Shown here: positions 46,351 to 57,062 of the stretch, piece after piece
Layout of the letters: every line of letters starts with the position of its first letter
Numbering within the stretch: the stretch's first letter is position 1
Assembly: GCF_009707865.1 (NCBI RefSeq)
Contig: NZ_WMBA01000020.1
Coordinates: 1-64,000 of the forward strand
Reading direction: 5' to 3'
Origin: Amycolatopsis pithecellobii
GTDB lineage: Bacteria > Actinomycetota > Actinomycetes > Mycobacteriales > Pseudonocardiaceae
Length of the DNA stretch: 64,000 nt
The notes under the pieces: model-generated
Seen by the model: only the letters and a program-made list of their open reading frames with translations
Database searches by the model: none
What the model was told of the DNA's origin: nothing
Program-made: the position numbers and the translations under genes

Positions 46351-48911
46351 CTCACCCGCTCCTCGATATCCACCAGCGGCACCACCTGTGGCGCCGCGTA
46401 GGCCCGCAGCGAGATCACCACGGTGAGTCCGCCGCCGGGCGTGTCCTCCGCCCTGATCGTGCCGTCCATCGCCTCCGTGAACCCCTTCGCCACGGACAAA
46501 CCGAGCCCGATGCCGGGCGTGTTGTCCCGGTCTCCGAGCCGCTGGAACGGCGCGAACGCCGATTCTGCCGCACCTTTGCGCAACCCGCGCCCGTGATCGA
46601 CGATGCGCAGCTCCACGTACTCCGCGTAGGTGCTGCCCCGGACCGACACGGGCTCGGCTACCCGGCCGTTCTTGCCGTGGCGCAGCGCGTTGTCGATCAC
46701 GTTCGCCACGACGCGTTCGAGCAGCCCCGGATCGGCGAGTACCGCGGGCAGCCGTTCGTCCACATCGACCACCACCGAGTCCGAATTATCCACAGTGGAC
46801 AGTGCGTGTGCGACCACCTCGTCGTACCCGACGGGCCGCGGTTGCGGGCGCACCGCGCCGGTCGCCAGCCGCGACGAGTCGAGCAGGTTGTCCACGAGCG
46901 CGGCGAGCCGGTCGGTCGATTCCTCCGCGGTGGCAAGGAGTTCCTCGGTGTCCTCAGGCGACAGTTCGATGTCGTGCGCGCGCAGGCTGCCGATCGAGGC
47001 CTTGATCGACGTGAGCGGAGTGCGCAGATCGTGCCCCAGCGCGGACAGCAACGCCGTCCGCAGCTCGGTTGCCTCGGCCTTGCGCTCGGCACGTGCGGTC
47101 GCCGCCGCCATTCGCTGCTGCCGCAACGCAAGCAGCGCCTGCCCGGCCGCCGCCTCCAGCACTCGCCGGTCTTCGGCGGGAAGGGCCCGGCCGCGCAACG
47201 TCAGATGCACGTCGGGAGTCACCGGGACGTCGATATCGGCCTCGTCGGGTTCACCACACGGATTGGGCCCGCATTCTTCGACCCTGCGCCATTCACCGTC
47301 CTGTTTTTCCAGCAGGCTCACCGATTCCAGTCCGAAGTTCTCACGTACCTTCTCCAGCAGCCTCGGCAACGGCGCGGTGTTCGTGAGCACCGTACGCGCG
47401 TACGAAGCCAGCAACGATGCCTCGGTCCTGGCCTCCGCCGCCTGTTTCGCGAGCCGCGCCGCCGTGTCCACCACCAGCGCGACGAGCACGCCCACCACGA
47501 CCATCGCGACCAGCGTGATGACATTGCTCTGGGCATGCACGGTCAGCGTGTAGAGCGGCTCGGTGAAGAAGAAGTTGAGCAGCCCGGCCGAAAGCAGCGC
47601 GGCCACGAGCGCCGGTCCGAGCCCGCCGACCAGCGCGACCACGACGGTGGCCAGGAAGTAGTCGACGATGTCCGTGGACAAGTCGAGCTGACCACGCAGC
47701 AGCACCCCGATGACCGTGGCGAGGCCGGGCACCAGCGCCGACAGCGCCCAGCCGAGGGCGCGGCGCGACGGCTTCAGCGGGCTCCGTCGCGGTAGCAACC
47801 TCCGCAACCGGCCACCGGCTTCCTCGTGCGTGACCATGTGCACGTCGATCGCACCGGAGCGCTGCACCACGGTCGCCCCGATCCCCTCGTCGAACAGCCG
47901 CGCCAGGCGTGACCGGCGCGAGGTGCCGACCACCAGCTGAGTCGCGTTGACCCCGCGCGCGAACTCCAGCAGCGCCGTCGGCACGTCGTCGCCGACGACG
48001 GTGTGGAAGGTGGCGCCGAGCTGCTCGGCGAGCTTGCGGTAGCGCCCCATTTCGGCGGGCCCGAGCCCGGACAACCCGTCACCGCGCAACACGTGCAGCA
48101 CCAGCAGTTCCGCCCCGGCGCGCGCGGCGATGCGGCTCGCTCGTCGGATCAGTGTCTCGCTTTCCGGCCCGCCGGTGATCGACACGACGACCCGCTCGCG
48201 GGTCTCCCAGGTGTCGGTGATGTGCTGCTGCTGCCGGTACCGCTGCAACGCGACGTCCACCTGATCGGCCACCCACAGCAGCGCCAGCTCGCGCAACGCG
48301 GTGAGGTTGCCGGGCCGGAAGTAGTTGCCGAGTGCGGCGTCGATCCGTTCGGCGGGATAGACGTTGCCGTGCGCAAGCCTGCGCCGCAGCGCCTCGGGCG
48401 TGATGTCCACCAGCTCCACCTGCTCGGCCTTGCGCACGACCTCGTCGGGCACGGTTTCCTGTTGCGGCACGCCGGTGATCTTCTCCACCACGTCGTTGAG
48501 ACTCTGCAGATGCTGGACGTTCACAGTGGACAGCACGTCGATCCCGGCGTCGAGCAGCTCCAGCACATCCTGCCAGCGCTTTTCGTTGCGAGAACCGGGA
48601 ATGTTGGTGTGCGCGAGCTCGTCGACGACCGCGACCTCCGGCCGCCGCGCGAGCACGGCGTCCACGTCCATCTCGGTGAACTCATGACCGCGGTACTCAC
48701 CGCGTCGGCGGGGCACGATCTCCAGCCCCTCCACCAGCTCCGCGGTCTTCTTGCGACCGTGCGTCTCCACGATGCCGACGACCACATCGGTACCACGTTC
48801 CTTGCGGCGCCAGGCCTCACCGAGCACGGCGTAGGTCTTTCCCACGCCAGGAGCCGCACCGAGGTAGATGCGCAACTCTCCCCGGCGCGGCTTGTCCTGC
48901 TGTCCGTCCAC
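46347..48911 (-). CDS. kdpD: Potassium sensor histidine kinase KdpD
   Basis: A membrane sensor for potassium limitation and ionic stress. The 854-residue protein begins with the KdpD N-terminal ATP-binding domain (RIYLGAAPGVGKTYAVLGEAWRR; VVDELAHTNIPGSRNEKRW). A universal-stress-protein-like domain follows, then four membrane helices at about 400-500, a GAF-like region, and the kinase with SALGHDLRTPLTSIKASI (phospho-His) and GIGLGLSVAKGF. I chose the GTG at 48911, just after kdpC; an ATG at 48947 would overlap kdpC. Confidence 0.95.
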   Translation of the reverse strand: MDGQQDKPRRGELRIYLGAAPGVGKTYAVLGEAWRRKERGTDVVVGIVETHGRKKTAELVEGLEIVPRRRGEYRGHEFTEMDVDAVLARRPEVAVVDELAHTNIPGSRNEKRWQDVLELLDAGIDVLSTVNVQHLQSLNDVVEKITGVPQQETVPDEVVRKAEQVELVDITPEALRRRLAHGNVYPAERIDAALGNYFRPGNLTALRELALLWVADQVDVALQRYRQQQHITDTWETRERVVVSITGGPESETLIRRASRIAARAGAELLVLHVLRGDGLSGLGPAEMGRYRKLAEQLGATFHTVVGDDVPTALLEFARGVNATQLVVGTSRRSRLARLFDEGIGATVVQRSGAIDVHMVTHEEAGGRLRRLLPRRSPLKPSRRALGWALSALVPGLATVIGVLLRGQLDLSTDIVDYFLATVVVALVGGLGPALVAALLSAGLLNFFFTEPLYTLTVHAQSNVITLVAMVVVGVLVALVVDTAARLAKQAAEARTEASLLASYARTVLTNTAPLPRLLEKVRENFGLESVSLLEKQDGEWRRVEECGPNPCGEPDEADIDVPVTPDVHLTLRGRALPAEDRRVLEAAAGQALLALRQQRMAAATARAERKAEATELRTALLSALGHDLRTPLTSIKASIGSLRAHDIELSPEDTEELLATAEESTDRLAALVDNLLDSSRLATGAVRPQPRPVGYDEVVAHALSTVDNSDSVVVDVDERLPAVLADPGLLERVVANVIDNALRHGKNGRVAEPVSVRGSTYAEYVELRIVDHGRGLRKGAAESAFAPFQRLGDRDNTPGIGLGLSVAKGFTEAMDGTIRAEDTPGGGLTVVISLRAYAAPQVVPLVDIEERVR

Positions 48912-48915
48912 CTTC

Positions 48916-49488
48916 TCAGTGTGCTCTCGCGGCGGCCACGGCCACATTCAGTTCGAGGACGTTCACACCCGGGATACCGATCCCGTAGCCGGTCGTGTTC
49001 TCCTCGACCAGCTGGCTCACGAACGCCTCGGGCAACCCCGTGTTCCGCGCGACCCGCGCGATCTGGAGGTCGGCGTACGCGACGCTGATCGTCGGGTCGA
49101 GGCCCGACGCCGAAGCCGTCACCGCGTCCGCGGGCACCGCGCCCGGCGCGACGCCTTCCCGCTGCGCGATGGCATCCTTGCGCTCCTGGATCTGCCCCAC
49201 CAGCTTGTCGCTGAACCCGCCGAGGTTCGACGCGCCGGAGGCGGGCAGGCTCGCCGCCGACGGCCGGGTGTGGAAGTACGGGTCACGGGCGGGGTCGGCG
49301 GGCACCGGGTCGATCCCGATCAGTGACGAACCCACGGCCTGCCCGTGCACCGTGACGACCGAGCCCTCGGCCTTCGCTTGCAGGCCCGGGACCCGGGACA
49401 CCACCCAGATTCCGAGCGGATAGAGCACCCCGAGCAGCACGGTGAACACGAGCAGCACCCTGAGCCCGGCCATTGTTTGCTTGAGCAT
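48916..49488 (-). CDS. kdpC: Potassium-transporting ATPase subunit KdpC
   Basis: A 190-residue single-pass subunit that stabilises the Kdp complex. It has an N-terminal transmembrane helix (VLLVFTVLLGVLYPLGIWVV). An extracytoplasmic part follows with GSSLIGID, YFHTRPSA, VTASASGLDPTISVAYADLQIARVA and GVNVLELN, all characteristic of KdpC. The ATG at 49488 is preceded by a GTG at 49491; either may be used. Confidence 0.94.
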   Translation of the reverse strand: MLKQTMAGLRVLLVFTVLLGVLYPLGIWVVSRVPGLQAKAEGSVVTVHGQAVGSSLIGIDPVPADPARDPYFHTRPSAASLPASGASNLGGFSDKLVGQIQERKDAIAQREGVAPGAVPADAVTASASGLDPTISVAYADLQIARVARNTGLPEAFVSQLVEENTTGYGIGIPGVNVLELNVAVAAARAH

Positions 49489-49494
49489 CACAGT

Positions 49495-51549
49495 TCACAT
49501 TCCCGGAATGAGGCGGACCAGCAGGTCCACCAGCCAGATGCCGAGGAACGGCGCGACAATCCCACCGACACCGTAGATCAGCAGATTTCGCCGCAGCAGC
49601 GCCGAAGCGCTCGACGGCTTGTACCGCACACCGCGCAGCGCCAGCGGAATCAGGGCCACGATGACCAGGGCGTTGAAGATCACCGCCGACAGGATCGCCG
49701 ACCGCGGCGAGTGCAGCTGCATGATGTTGAGCACGCTCAGCTGCGGGTAGATCGCGACGAACATGGCCGGCAGGATCGCGAAGTACTTCGCGAGATCGTT
49801 GGCCACGCTGAACGTGGTCAGCGCGCCGCGGGTGATCAGCAACTGCTTGCCGATCTCCACGATCTCGATCAGCTTCGTCGGGTTCGAGTCGAGATCGACC
49901 ATGTTCCCGGCTTCCTTGGCCGCCGAGGTGCCGGTGTTCATCGCGACCCCGACGTCCGACGCGGCCAGCGCGGGCGCGTCGTTCGTGCCGTCGCCGGTCA
50001 TCGCGACGAGCCTGCCGCCCTCCTGCTCCTTGTGGATCAAGGCCATCTTGTCCTCGGGCTTGGCCTCGGCGAGGTAGTCGTCGACACCGGCGTCCGCCGC
50101 GATGGCCTTCGCGGTGAGCGGGTTGTCCCCGGTGATCATCACCGTGCGGATGCCCATCTTGCGCAACTCGGCAAACCGCTCGCGCATGCCCGGTTTGACC
50201 ACATCGGACAGCCGGATCACGCCACGCACGAACGCGCGCCCGCGGACGAGTTCGGCCACCACGAGCGGAGTTCCGCCCTGCTGGCCGATTTCGTCGGCCG
50301 CCCGCTCGGTCTGGTCCGGGAAATCCCCGCCGTGTTCGCGCACCCAGTCCCGCACCGCACCGGTCGCGCCCTTGCGGATCTCGCGGTCACCGATGTTGAT
50401 CCCGCTCATCCGGGTCTGCGCGGTGAACGGGACGAACTCGCCACCGGGCTCGGCGCTCGCCGGGCCGGTCAGCTCGATGATGCTGCGTCCTTCCGGGGTG
50501 CCGTCCGCGAGGCTGGACAACCGTGCGGCCTCGACCATCTCGTCCATAGTGGACTGTCCAACCGGGATCAGCTCGGTCGCCTTGCGATTGCCGAAGGTGA
50601 TGGTGCCGGTCTTGTCCAGCAGCAGCGTCGACACGTCGCCCGCCGCCTCGACCGCGCGACCACTCGTGGCGAGCACGTTGCGCTGCACCAGCCGGTCCAT
50701 GCCCGCGATGCCGATCGCCGACAGCAACGCGCCGATCGTCGTGGGGATGAGACACACCAGCAGTGCGGTCAGCACGATCACCGACTGCTCGCTGCCGGAG
50801 TAGCGTGCCATCGGTTGCAGCGCCACGACGGCGAGCAGGAAGATGATCGTCAGCGTGGACAGCAGGATGGTGAGCGCGATCTCGTTCGGGGTCTTCTGCC
50901 GGGAAGCACCTTCCACCAACGCGATCATGCGGTCCACAAAGGACTCACCGGGCTTGGTGGTGATCTTCACGATGATCCGGTCGGACAGCACCGTGGTGCC
51001 ACCGGTGACGGCCGAGCGGTCCCCGCCGGACTCCCGGATCACCGGGGCCGACTCACCCGTGATGGCGGATTCGTCGACGGTCGCGATGCCCTCGACGACA
51101 TCGCCGTCACCCGGGATCAGCTCGCCCGCCTCGACGATCACGAGGTCACCGACCTTGAGCTCGACTCCGGGCACCGGCTCCTCACCACCGGAAGCGGTCA
51201 CCCGGCGGGCGACGGTCTCCTTTTTGGTGCGGCGCAAGGATTCCGCCTGCGCCTTGCCACGCCCCTCGGCGACCGCCTCCGCCAGGTTCGCGAACACCAC
51301 GGTGAACCACAGCCACAACGCGATACCGATCGAGAACACACTCGGCTCGCCGATCGCGTACACCGTGGTCAGCACCGAACCGACCCAGACCACGAACATC
51401 ACGGGATTGCGCAACTGGTGCCGGGGGTTGAGCTTGCGCAATGCGTCCGGGACCGACGTCAGCAGCTGGCGCGGCCGGAACGCGCCCGCCCCGACCCGGT
51501 GGTCCTCCACCGGGGTTTCGATCCTGGGTTTTTCTTCGGTGACGGTCAT
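49495..51549 (-). CDS. kdpB: Potassium-transporting P-type ATPase subunit KdpB
   Basis: The 684-residue catalytic subunit of the high-affinity potassium pump. The phosphorylated aspartate is Asp312 in [16 protein letters not shown]. The actuator loop is [19 protein letters not shown]. The nucleotide-binding and hinge motifs include [10 protein letters not shown] and [22 protein letters not shown]. The ATG overlaps kdpA's stop by four bases. Confidence 0.96.
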   Translation of the reverse strand: MTVTEEKPRIETPVEDHRVGAGAFRPRQLLTSVPDALRKLNPRHQLRNPVMFVVWVGSVLTTVYAIGEPSVFSIGIALWLWFTVVFANLAEAVAEGRGKAQAESLRRTKKETVARRVTASGGEEPVPGVELKVGDLVIVEAGELIPGDGDVVEGIATVDESAITGESAPVIRESGGDRSAVTGGTTVLSDRIIVKITTKPGESFVDRMIALVEGASRQKTPNEIALTILLSTLTIIFLLAVVALQPMARYSGSEQSVIVLTALLVCLIPTTIGALLSAIGIAGMDRLVQRNVLATSGRAVEAAGDVSTLLLDKTGTITFGNRKATELIPVGQSTMDEMVEAARLSSLADGTPEGRSIIELTGPASAEPGGEFVPFTAQTRMSGINIGDREIRKGATGAVRDWVREHGGDFPDQTERAADEIGQQGGTPLVVAELVRGRAFVRGVIRLSDVVKPGMRERFAELRKMGIRTVMITGDNPLTAKAIAADAGVDDYLAEAKPEDKMALIHKEQEGGRLVAMTGDGTNDAPALAASDVGVAMNTGTSAAKEAGNMVDLDSNPTKLIEIVEIGKQLLITRGALTTFSVANDLAKYFAILPAMFVAIYPQLSVLNIMQLHSPRSAILSAVIFNALVIVALIPLALRGVRYKPSSASALLRRNLLIYGVGGIVAPFLGIWLVDLLVRLIPGM

Positions 51550-53192
51550 GCCAGAGCCTCCGCAAAGGGGCCGAGCGCGAGCGCCGGGATGAACGTCAGC
51601 GCCGCGACGAGAACGATGGTGCCGGCCAGCAGCGAGCCGAACAGCGGCCCGGTGGTGGGCAGGGTGCCTTCGTTTTCCGGAACCCTCTTCTGCTGCGCGA
51701 GCGCACCGGCGAGGCACAGCGTGGCCACGATCGGCACGAACCGGCCGAGCAGCATCGCGACGCCGAGCGTCGACTGGAACCAGTTGCTGGTCACGGTGAT
51801 CCCGGCGAACGCGCTGCCGTTGTTGTTACCGGCCGAGGCATAGGCGTAGAGCAGTTCCGAAAGTCCGTGCGCGCCATTGTTGTTGAGCGCCGAGGACGTG
51901 TCGGGCATCAGCAATGCCGCGCCGGTGCCCAACAGGACCACGGTCGGCATCGCGAGGATCGAGATCGCCGCCGCGGTCACCTCGCGCCTGCCCAGCTTCT
52001 TGCCCAGGTATTCGGGCGTGCGCCCGACCATCAGGCCGGCGAGGAACATCGCGATGATCGCCACCACGAGAATTCCGTACAGGCCGGTGCCGACCCCGCC
52101 CGGAGTCACCTCGCCGAGCAGGATGTTCAGCAACGGTCCGCCGCCACCGAGACCGGTGAAGCTGTCGTGCATCGAGTTCACCGCGCCGGTCGAGGTCCCG
52201 GTGGTGCTCGTGGCGAACAGCGAGGACGCGGAAAGGCCGAACCGCTGTTCCTTGCCTTCCAGGTTCGCGCCCGCGAGCAGCGCGGCGGGACCGTTCGGGT
52301 GCGTCTCGGCGAGCCACACCCACGCCAGCACCGCAGCCCAGATGCCACCCATGACCGACACCAGCACGTAGCCCTGCTTGCGATTGCCGACCATCGTGCC
52401 GAATGTGCGGGTCAGGCACACCGGGATCACCAGCAGCAGGAAGATCTCGATGAGATTGGTCCAGATGTTCGGGTTCTCGAACGGGTGCGCGGAGTTGGCG
52501 TTGAAGATGCCGCCACCGTTGGTCCCGAGTTCCTTGATGGCTTCCTGGCTCGCCGTCGGCGCGAGCGCTATCTGTCCACTGGGGACGTCCACACCGGACT
52601 TGAGGCTCTGCGTCACGCCGAGTGCGATCAGCACAAGCGCGAACAAGGCCGACATCGGCAGCAGGACCCGGATCGTGCCACGGGTGAGATCGACCCAGAA
52701 GTTCCCGAGCCGGTCGGTCTGGCGGCGGACGAACCCGCGCACGAGCGCGATCGCCACCGCGAGCCCGACCGCCGCGGACAAGAAGTTCTGCACGGTCAGC
52801 CCGGCCATCTGCACGGTGTCACCCAGCACCGACTCCGGCACATAGGACTGCCAGTTCGTGTTGGTGACGAAGCTGACCGCCGTGTTGAACGCCATGCCGG
52901 GGCTCACCGCACCGCGGCCGAAGCTCAGCGGCAGCACGGATTGCAGGCGCTGCAACAGATACAGCAGCACGACCGACACGAACGAGAAACCGAGTACACC
53001 CATGGCATAGGTCGGCCAGCGCTGTTCGACATCCGGTTTGACCCGGAACAGCTTGTACATGCCCCGTTCGATCGCCAGGTGCTTCTCGGACGTGAACACC
53101 CTGGCCAGGTAGTCGCCGAGCGGTTTGTAGACCACCGCGAGGGCGACGAGGAGGATGCCGACCTGGATGAAGCCGGCAGCGAGGTCGCTCAT
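51546..53192 (-). CDS. kdpA: Potassium-transporting ATPase subunit KdpA
   Basis: The 548-residue potassium-binding channel subunit, related to Ktr/Trk. The selectivity-filter-like loops are visible in order: [49 protein letters not shown] and [10 protein letters not shown]. About ten membrane helices are predicted by eye. It starts one base after kdpF. Confidence 0.96.
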   Translation of the reverse strand: MSDLAAGFIQVGILLVALAVVYKPLGDYLARVFTSEKHLAIERGMYKLFRVKPDVEQRWPTYAMGVLGFSFVSVVLLYLLQRLQSVLPLSFGRGAVSPGMAFNTAVSFVTNTNWQSYVPESVLGDTVQMAGLTVQNFLSAAVGLAVAIALVRGFVRRQTDRLGNFWVDLTRGTIRVLLPMSALFALVLIALGVTQSLKSGVDVPSGQIALAPTASQEAIKELGTNGGGIFNANSAHPFENPNIWTNLIEIFLLLVIPVCLTRTFGTMVGNRKQGYVLVSVMGGIWAAVLAWVWLAETHPNGPAALLAGANLEGKEQRFGLSASSLFATSTTGTSTGAVNSMHDSFTGLGGGGPLLNILLGEVTPGGVGTGLYGILVVAIIAMFLAGLMVGRTPEYLGKKLGRREVTAAAISILAMPTVVLLGTGAALLMPDTSSALNNNGAHGLSELLYAYASAGNNNGSAFAGITVTSNWFQSTLGVAMLLGRFVPIVATLCLAGALAQQKRVPENEGTLPTTGPLFGSLLAGTIVLVAALTFIPALALGPFAEALA

Positions 53193-53193
53193 C

Positions 53194-53295
53194 TCAAAAC
53201 TTCTCCGGCCTGATCAACGCGATGAAGAGATAGCCGATCAATCCCAGTGCCAGCACGCCACCCACGACGTTGGCCACCACGCCGGTCCCCGTCAC
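53194..53295 (-). CDS. kdpF: KdpF membrane peptide
   Basis: A 33-residue one-helix protein, reading MTGTGVVANVVGGVLALG at the N-terminus and ending LIRPEKF, the typical KdpF ending. It stabilises the KdpABC complex in E. coli. It begins with GTG and overlaps the upstream short ORF by four bases. Confidence 0.88.
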   Translation of the reverse strand: MTGTGVVANVVGGVLALGLIGYLFIALIRPEKF

Positions 53296-53375
53296 AGTTT
53301 CTCCAGTCCGCGCAGGGTCAATGCGAGCGCCGCGAACACGGCGATCAGCAACACGGCGTACAGCAAGTCCGCCAC
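53292..53375 (-). CDS. 27-residue membrane peptide leading the kdp operon
   Basis: A tiny ORF: starts MADLLYAVLLIAVF and ends LTLRGLEKL. It is one hydrophobic helix with a basic/acidic C-terminal end. An AGAGG ribosome binding site lies seven bases before its GTG, and its stop overlaps the kdpF start (GTGA), so both would be translated together. Similar short ORFs ahead of kdpF occur in other actinobacteria, to my recollection unnamed. It could be a second small subunit of the Kdp complex. Confidence 0.6.
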   Translation of the reverse strand: MADLLYAVLLIAVFAALALTLRGLEKL

Positions 53376-53645
53376 TTCGCACCTCTTTCAGCGGGTCACC
53401 CGGATGGCGACCGCCCCGGGCAACACTGTGCGACCCCGGGCTGCGCCCGGTGAGCTGCGCTGACGGTGTCTTGACGCGCGTTTCCTGCGCATTTACGCCT
53501 TCTTGACGCCTCGTGAGACCTCCCACACCCACCGTTAACACAACCGCACAGATCCGACAATTCGCGCAGACACCGAGGGCGCTTCTGTGTTACTACTGCG
53601 TTACGCATAGTTGCAGTCACTAAGCAAACTGGGAGGCAGTGGCAC

Positions 53646-55484
53646 ATGTGCGGTATCACGGGCTGGGTTTCGTTCGACGCGGATCTCACCCAGGAACGCC
53701 AAGTTCTCGACGCGATGACGGCGACGATGGCCTGCCGTGGCCCCGATGACGAGGGCACGTGGCTCGCGCCGCACGCGGCTCTCGGGCACCGCCGCCTCGC
53801 GATCATCGACCTGCCGGGTGGCCACCAGCCGATGTCGGTGCGCACCCCGGCAGGCGAGGTGGTCATGGTCTACAGCGGGGAGGCCTACAACTTCACCGAA
53901 CTGCGCGAACAGCTGACTGGTCTGGGCCACTCGTTCGAGACCGACAGCGACACGGAAGTCGTGCTGCACGGCTATCTCGAATGGGGCGAAGCCGTCGCAG
54001 ACCACCTCAACGGCATGTACGCGTTCGCGATCTGGGACGCCCGCGACGAGAAGCTCGTCATGATCCGCGACCGGATGGGCATCAAGCCGTTCTACTACTA
54101 CCCCACCCGCGACGGGGTGCTGTTCGGCTCGGAACCCAAGGCGATCCTCGCGAACCCGTTGGCGCGCAAGGTGGTCGACGCCGACGGGCTGCGCGAGCTG
54201 TTCGCGTTCACCAAGACGCCCGGCTGGTCGCTGTGGAAGGGGATGTACGAGGTCGAGCCGGGCACGATCATCCGCGTCGACGCCTCGGGCACGCACCACC
54301 GCACGTACTGGAAGCTCGACGCGGTCCCGCACACCGACGACCAGGAAACCACCGTCGCCCGCGTGCGTGAGCTGATGACCGACATCGTGCACCGGCAGCT
54401 CGTCGCGGACGTGCCGCGCTGCGTGCTGCTGTCCGGCGGGCTCGACTCCAGTGCTGTCACCGGTCTCGCCGCCGCGCGCCTGGCCGAACAGGGCGAGCAG
54501 TTGCGTACGTTCTCCGTGGATTTCTTCGGGCAAGAGGAGAACTTCCAGCCCGACGAGATGCGTGACACCCCGGACTCGCCGTACATCCGCGACGTCGCGA
54601 AGCTGGTCGGCTCGTCCCACCAGGACGTCATGCTCGACCCGGTCGCGCTGAGCGATCCGGCGGTGCGCCGCGCGGTCGTCACGGCTCGCGACATCCCGGC
54701 CGGCTTCGGCGACATGGACACGTCGTTGTACCTGCTGTTCAAGGCGATCCGCGGCGAGTCGACGGTCGCGCTGTCCGGTGAGTCGGCCGACGAGGTGTTC
54801 GGCGGCTACCGCTGGTTCCACGACGAGACCGCACGCAACGCCGACACGTTCCCGTGGCTGGCGTTCCAGAACCCCTTGACCGATCGCAGCAACCTGTTGC
54901 GGAAGGATGTCACGAACCTGCTCGACCTGGACCGTTACGTCGCCGACCAGTACCAGACCGCCGTGGCCGGGGTCGAGCACGTCGAGGGCGCGAGCGAGTT
55001 CGAGCGGCGGATGCGGACCGTCTGCAACCTGCACCTGACCCGGTTCGTGCGGATGTTGCTGGACCGCAAGGACCGCGCGTCGATGGCCGTCGGGCTCGAA
55101 GTACGCGTGCCGTTCTGCGACCACCGGCTCGTCGAGTACGTCTACAACACGCCGTGGTCGCTGAAATCCTTTGACGGCAGGGAAAAGAGCCTGCTGCGGC
55201 ATGCCACGAAACACGTGCTGCCACAGTCCGTTGCGGAGCGGGTGAAAAGCCCCTATCCGTCCACACAGGACCCCAACTACGCGAAGGAGTTGCAGCGGCA
55301 GGCGAAGGAGGTGCTCGCCGAGCGCGACAGCCCGGTGTTCACGTTGATCGATCGCACCTGGCTGGCCGGTGCTGTCGAGATGGAGCACGGCTCGATCACG
55401 CCGTTGGTCCGGCAGGGGCTGGACCGGACGCTCGACCTGCACCACTGGTTCGACATCTACCGCCCCGAGATCGAGCTAGCCTGA
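53646..55484 (+). CDS. asnB: Asparagine synthase (glutamine-hydrolysing)
   Basis: Makes asparagine from aspartate with ATP and glutamine. The 612-residue protein has the N-terminal glutaminase with Cys2 as nucleophile (MCGITGWVSF), then RGPDDEGTW and GHRRLAIIDL. The synthetase half has the ATP pyrophosphatase loop LLSGGLDSSAVTGLAA and SGESADEVFGGYRWF. A GGGAGGC site precedes the ATG. A 270-base divergent region separates it from kdp. Confidence 0.94.
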   Translation: MCGITGWVSFDADLTQERQVLDAMTATMACRGPDDEGTWLAPHAALGHRRLAIIDLPGGHQPMSVRTPAGEVVMVYSGEAYNFTELREQLTGLGHSFETDSDTEVVLHGYLEWGEAVADHLNGMYAFAIWDARDEKLVMIRDRMGIKPFYYYPTRDGVLFGSEPKAILANPLARKVVDADGLRELFAFTKTPGWSLWKGMYEVEPGTIIRVDASGTHHRTYWKLDAVPHTDDQETTVARVRELMTDIVHRQLVADVPRCVLLSGGLDSSAVTGLAAARLAEQGEQLRTFSVDFFGQEENFQPDEMRDTPDSPYIRDVAKLVGSSHQDVMLDPVALSDPAVRRAVVTARDIPAGFGDMDTSLYLLFKAIRGESTVALSGESADEVFGGYRWFHDETARNADTFPWLAFQNPLTDRSNLLRKDVTNLLDLDRYVADQYQTAVAGVEHVEGASEFERRMRTVCNLHLTRFVRMLLDRKDRASMAVGLEVRVPFCDHRLVEYVYNTPWSLKSFDGREKSLLRHATKHVLPQSVAERVKSPYPSTQDPNYAKELQRQAKEVLAERDSPVFTLIDRTWLAGAVEMEHGSITPLVRQGLDRTLDLHHWFDIYRPEIELA

Positions 55485-55565
55485 CGCGGCACACCTGAAA
55501 ATTCGCTGTGAAATTCCGGCATAAGGCACAAGCGGCGCGGGGTATGCGTTGAGGAGGGTAGAGAG

Positions 55566-56096
55566 GTGAGAGACATGACGACAGCGTTCACGCAGACCGC
55601 GTTCAGCAACGCCCCCGCGAACCCGCAGCTGCCGACGCTGCCCACCGGGTGGCCGATCGGGTCCTACGACTCGTACGAGCAGGCCCAGCGGGCGGTGGAC
55701 CACCTTGCCGATGCCGACTTCCCGGTGGCCGACGTGACGATCGTCGGTATTGAGCCGATGCTCGTGGAGCGTGTCGCGGGGAAGCTCAGCTGGGGCCGGG
55801 TGCTTCGCAACGCCGCGATGTCCGGTGCCTGGTTCGGTTTGTTCGTCGGGCTGCTGCTGAGCATGTTCAGCACCGGTGCCGGGCTGCTGCCGATCCTCAT
55901 CGGGCTGGTCGCGGGTGTCGCGTTCAGCATGGTGTTCGCCGCAGCCGGGTACGGCGCGAGCCGTGGCCGCCGGGACTTCGTTTCGCACAGCCAGCTGGTG
56001 GCGCGCCGGTACGACGTGCTGAGCCAGCCGCATAACGCCGAGCGCGGCCGGGAGCTACTGGCCAACCTGGCGGCACGCACGGGTTTGAACAGCTGA
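55566..56096 (+). CDS. General stress protein (YflT/Gsp17M-like)
   Basis: A 176-residue protein with an N-terminal ferredoxin-like half (GSYDSYEQAQRAVDHLADADFPVADVTIVG). Two adjacent membrane helices follow (about 95-137, AMSGAWFGLFVGLLLSMF and LPILIGLVAGVAFSMVF). The family is induced by general stress in Bacillus but has no known biochemical role. The GTG at 55566 with a GAGGAGGG site is used; an ATG at 55575 is possible. Confidence 0.8.
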   Translation: MRDMTTAFTQTAFSNAPANPQLPTLPTGWPIGSYDSYEQAQRAVDHLADADFPVADVTIVGIEPMLVERVAGKLSWGRVLRNAAMSGAWFGLFVGLLLSMFSTGAGLLPILIGLVAGVAFSMVFAAAGYGASRGRRDFVSHSQLVARRYDVLSQPHNAERGRELLANLAARTGLNS

Positions 56097-56106
56097 TCTT
56101 GCCTGG

Positions 56107-56140
56107 GAAAGGGCCTCGCGTTCGCGCGGGGCCCTTTCCT
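56107..56140. terminator. Intrinsic-type terminator hairpin between convergent genes
   Basis: A 15-bp stem (GGAAAGGGCC, a T-G wobble, CGCG) closed by a stable TTCG tetraloop, followed by TCAT on the plus strand. It sits 11 bases after the stress-protein stop and 16 bases before the convergent mutM stop, so it can end transcription from both sides. Confidence 0.8.
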
Positions 56141-56156
56141 CATGTGTCCACAGTGG

Positions 56157-57011
56157 TCAGTTGCGCCGCGGACGGACCTGGCAGCGCGGGCAGAAGTAGG
56201 AGGACCGGTTCATGAACGGCTCGCGGCGGATCGGGGTGCCACAGCGGGGGCAGGGCTGGTCAGCCTTGCCGTAGACGTTGAGCGAGCGTTCGAAGTAGCC
56301 GGACTGGCCGTTTACGTTGACATACAAGGCATCGAAGGACGTGCCGCCCGCGTTGAGTGCCTCGGCCATGACCTCGGTCGCGGCTTCGAGCAGCTTCGAG
56401 CCTTGCGCGTTGGTCAGTTTTTCGGTCGGCCGGGACCAGTGGAGGCGGGCGCGCCAAAGGGCTTCGTCGGCGTAGATGTTGCCGACGCCGGATACCAGGG
56501 TCTGGTCCAGCAGCGCACGCTTCACCTCGGTGCGGCGTGACCGCAGCGCGCGCACGGCCTGCCGCGGGTCGAACGCGGGGTCCATCGGGTCACGGCCGAT
56601 GTGCGCGATCGGCGCCGGGAGGAGTTCGGGGCCGGCGAGATCGGCCAAGGCCAGCCCGCCGAACGTGCGCTGGTCGACGAACCGGAGTTCGGGCCCGCCA
56701 TCGTCGAAGCGGACCCGCACGCGGAGGTGCTTCTCGTCGGGTGTGCCTTCGGGCTGGACGAGCATCTGCCCGCTCATGCCGAGATGCGCGAGAATGGCTT
56801 CCTTGTCGGACAATTCGAGCCACAGATACTTACCCCGCCGCCGCGCGGCTTCGACGCGAGCCCCGGCGAGGCGGCCGGTGAAGTCCTCCGGCCCGAGCTC
56901 GTGCCGCCGGATCGCCCGCGGATGCAGCACGTCCACCCGCGCAATGACGCGCCCGGCCACATGCGCCTGCAACCCGGCGCGGACCACCTCGACCTCGGGA
57001 AGTTCCGGCAC
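56157..57011 (-). CDS. mutM: Formamidopyrimidine-DNA glycosylase
   Basis: Removes 8-oxoguanine and other oxidised bases from DNA and nicks the backbone. The 284-residue protein starts [14 protein letters not shown], with Pro as nucleophile and Glu3. It has the helix-two-turn-helix [20 protein letters not shown] and a C-terminal zinc finger (CPRCGTPI, then CPRC). It is usually next to rnc in actinobacteria; a Uma2 gene lies between them here. Confidence 0.96.
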   Translation of the reverse strand: MPELPEVEVVRAGLQAHVAGRVIARVDVLHPRAIRRHELGPEDFTGRLAGARVEAARRRGKYLWLELSDKEAILAHLGMSGQMLVQPEGTPDEKHLRVRVRFDDGGPELRFVDQRTFGGLALADLAGPELLPAPIAHIGRDPMDPAFDPRQAVRALRSRRTEVKRALLDQTLVSGVGNIYADEALWRARLHWSRPTEKLTNAQGSKLLEAATEVMAEALNAGGTSFDALYVNVNGQSGYFERSLNVYGKADQPCPRCGTPIRREPFMNRSSYFCPRCQVRPRRN

Positions 57012-57062
57012 AGCTCCAGGTTACTGTTCGCGATACCCTTGACCAGAAGAGGAGGTGGCCCC

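Noticed and set aside
53376-53645. Possible c-di-AMP or potassium-responsive riboswitch before the kdp operon
   Set aside because: The leader of the first kdp ORF shows no recognisable conserved riboswitch core; only the ribosome binding site is convincing.
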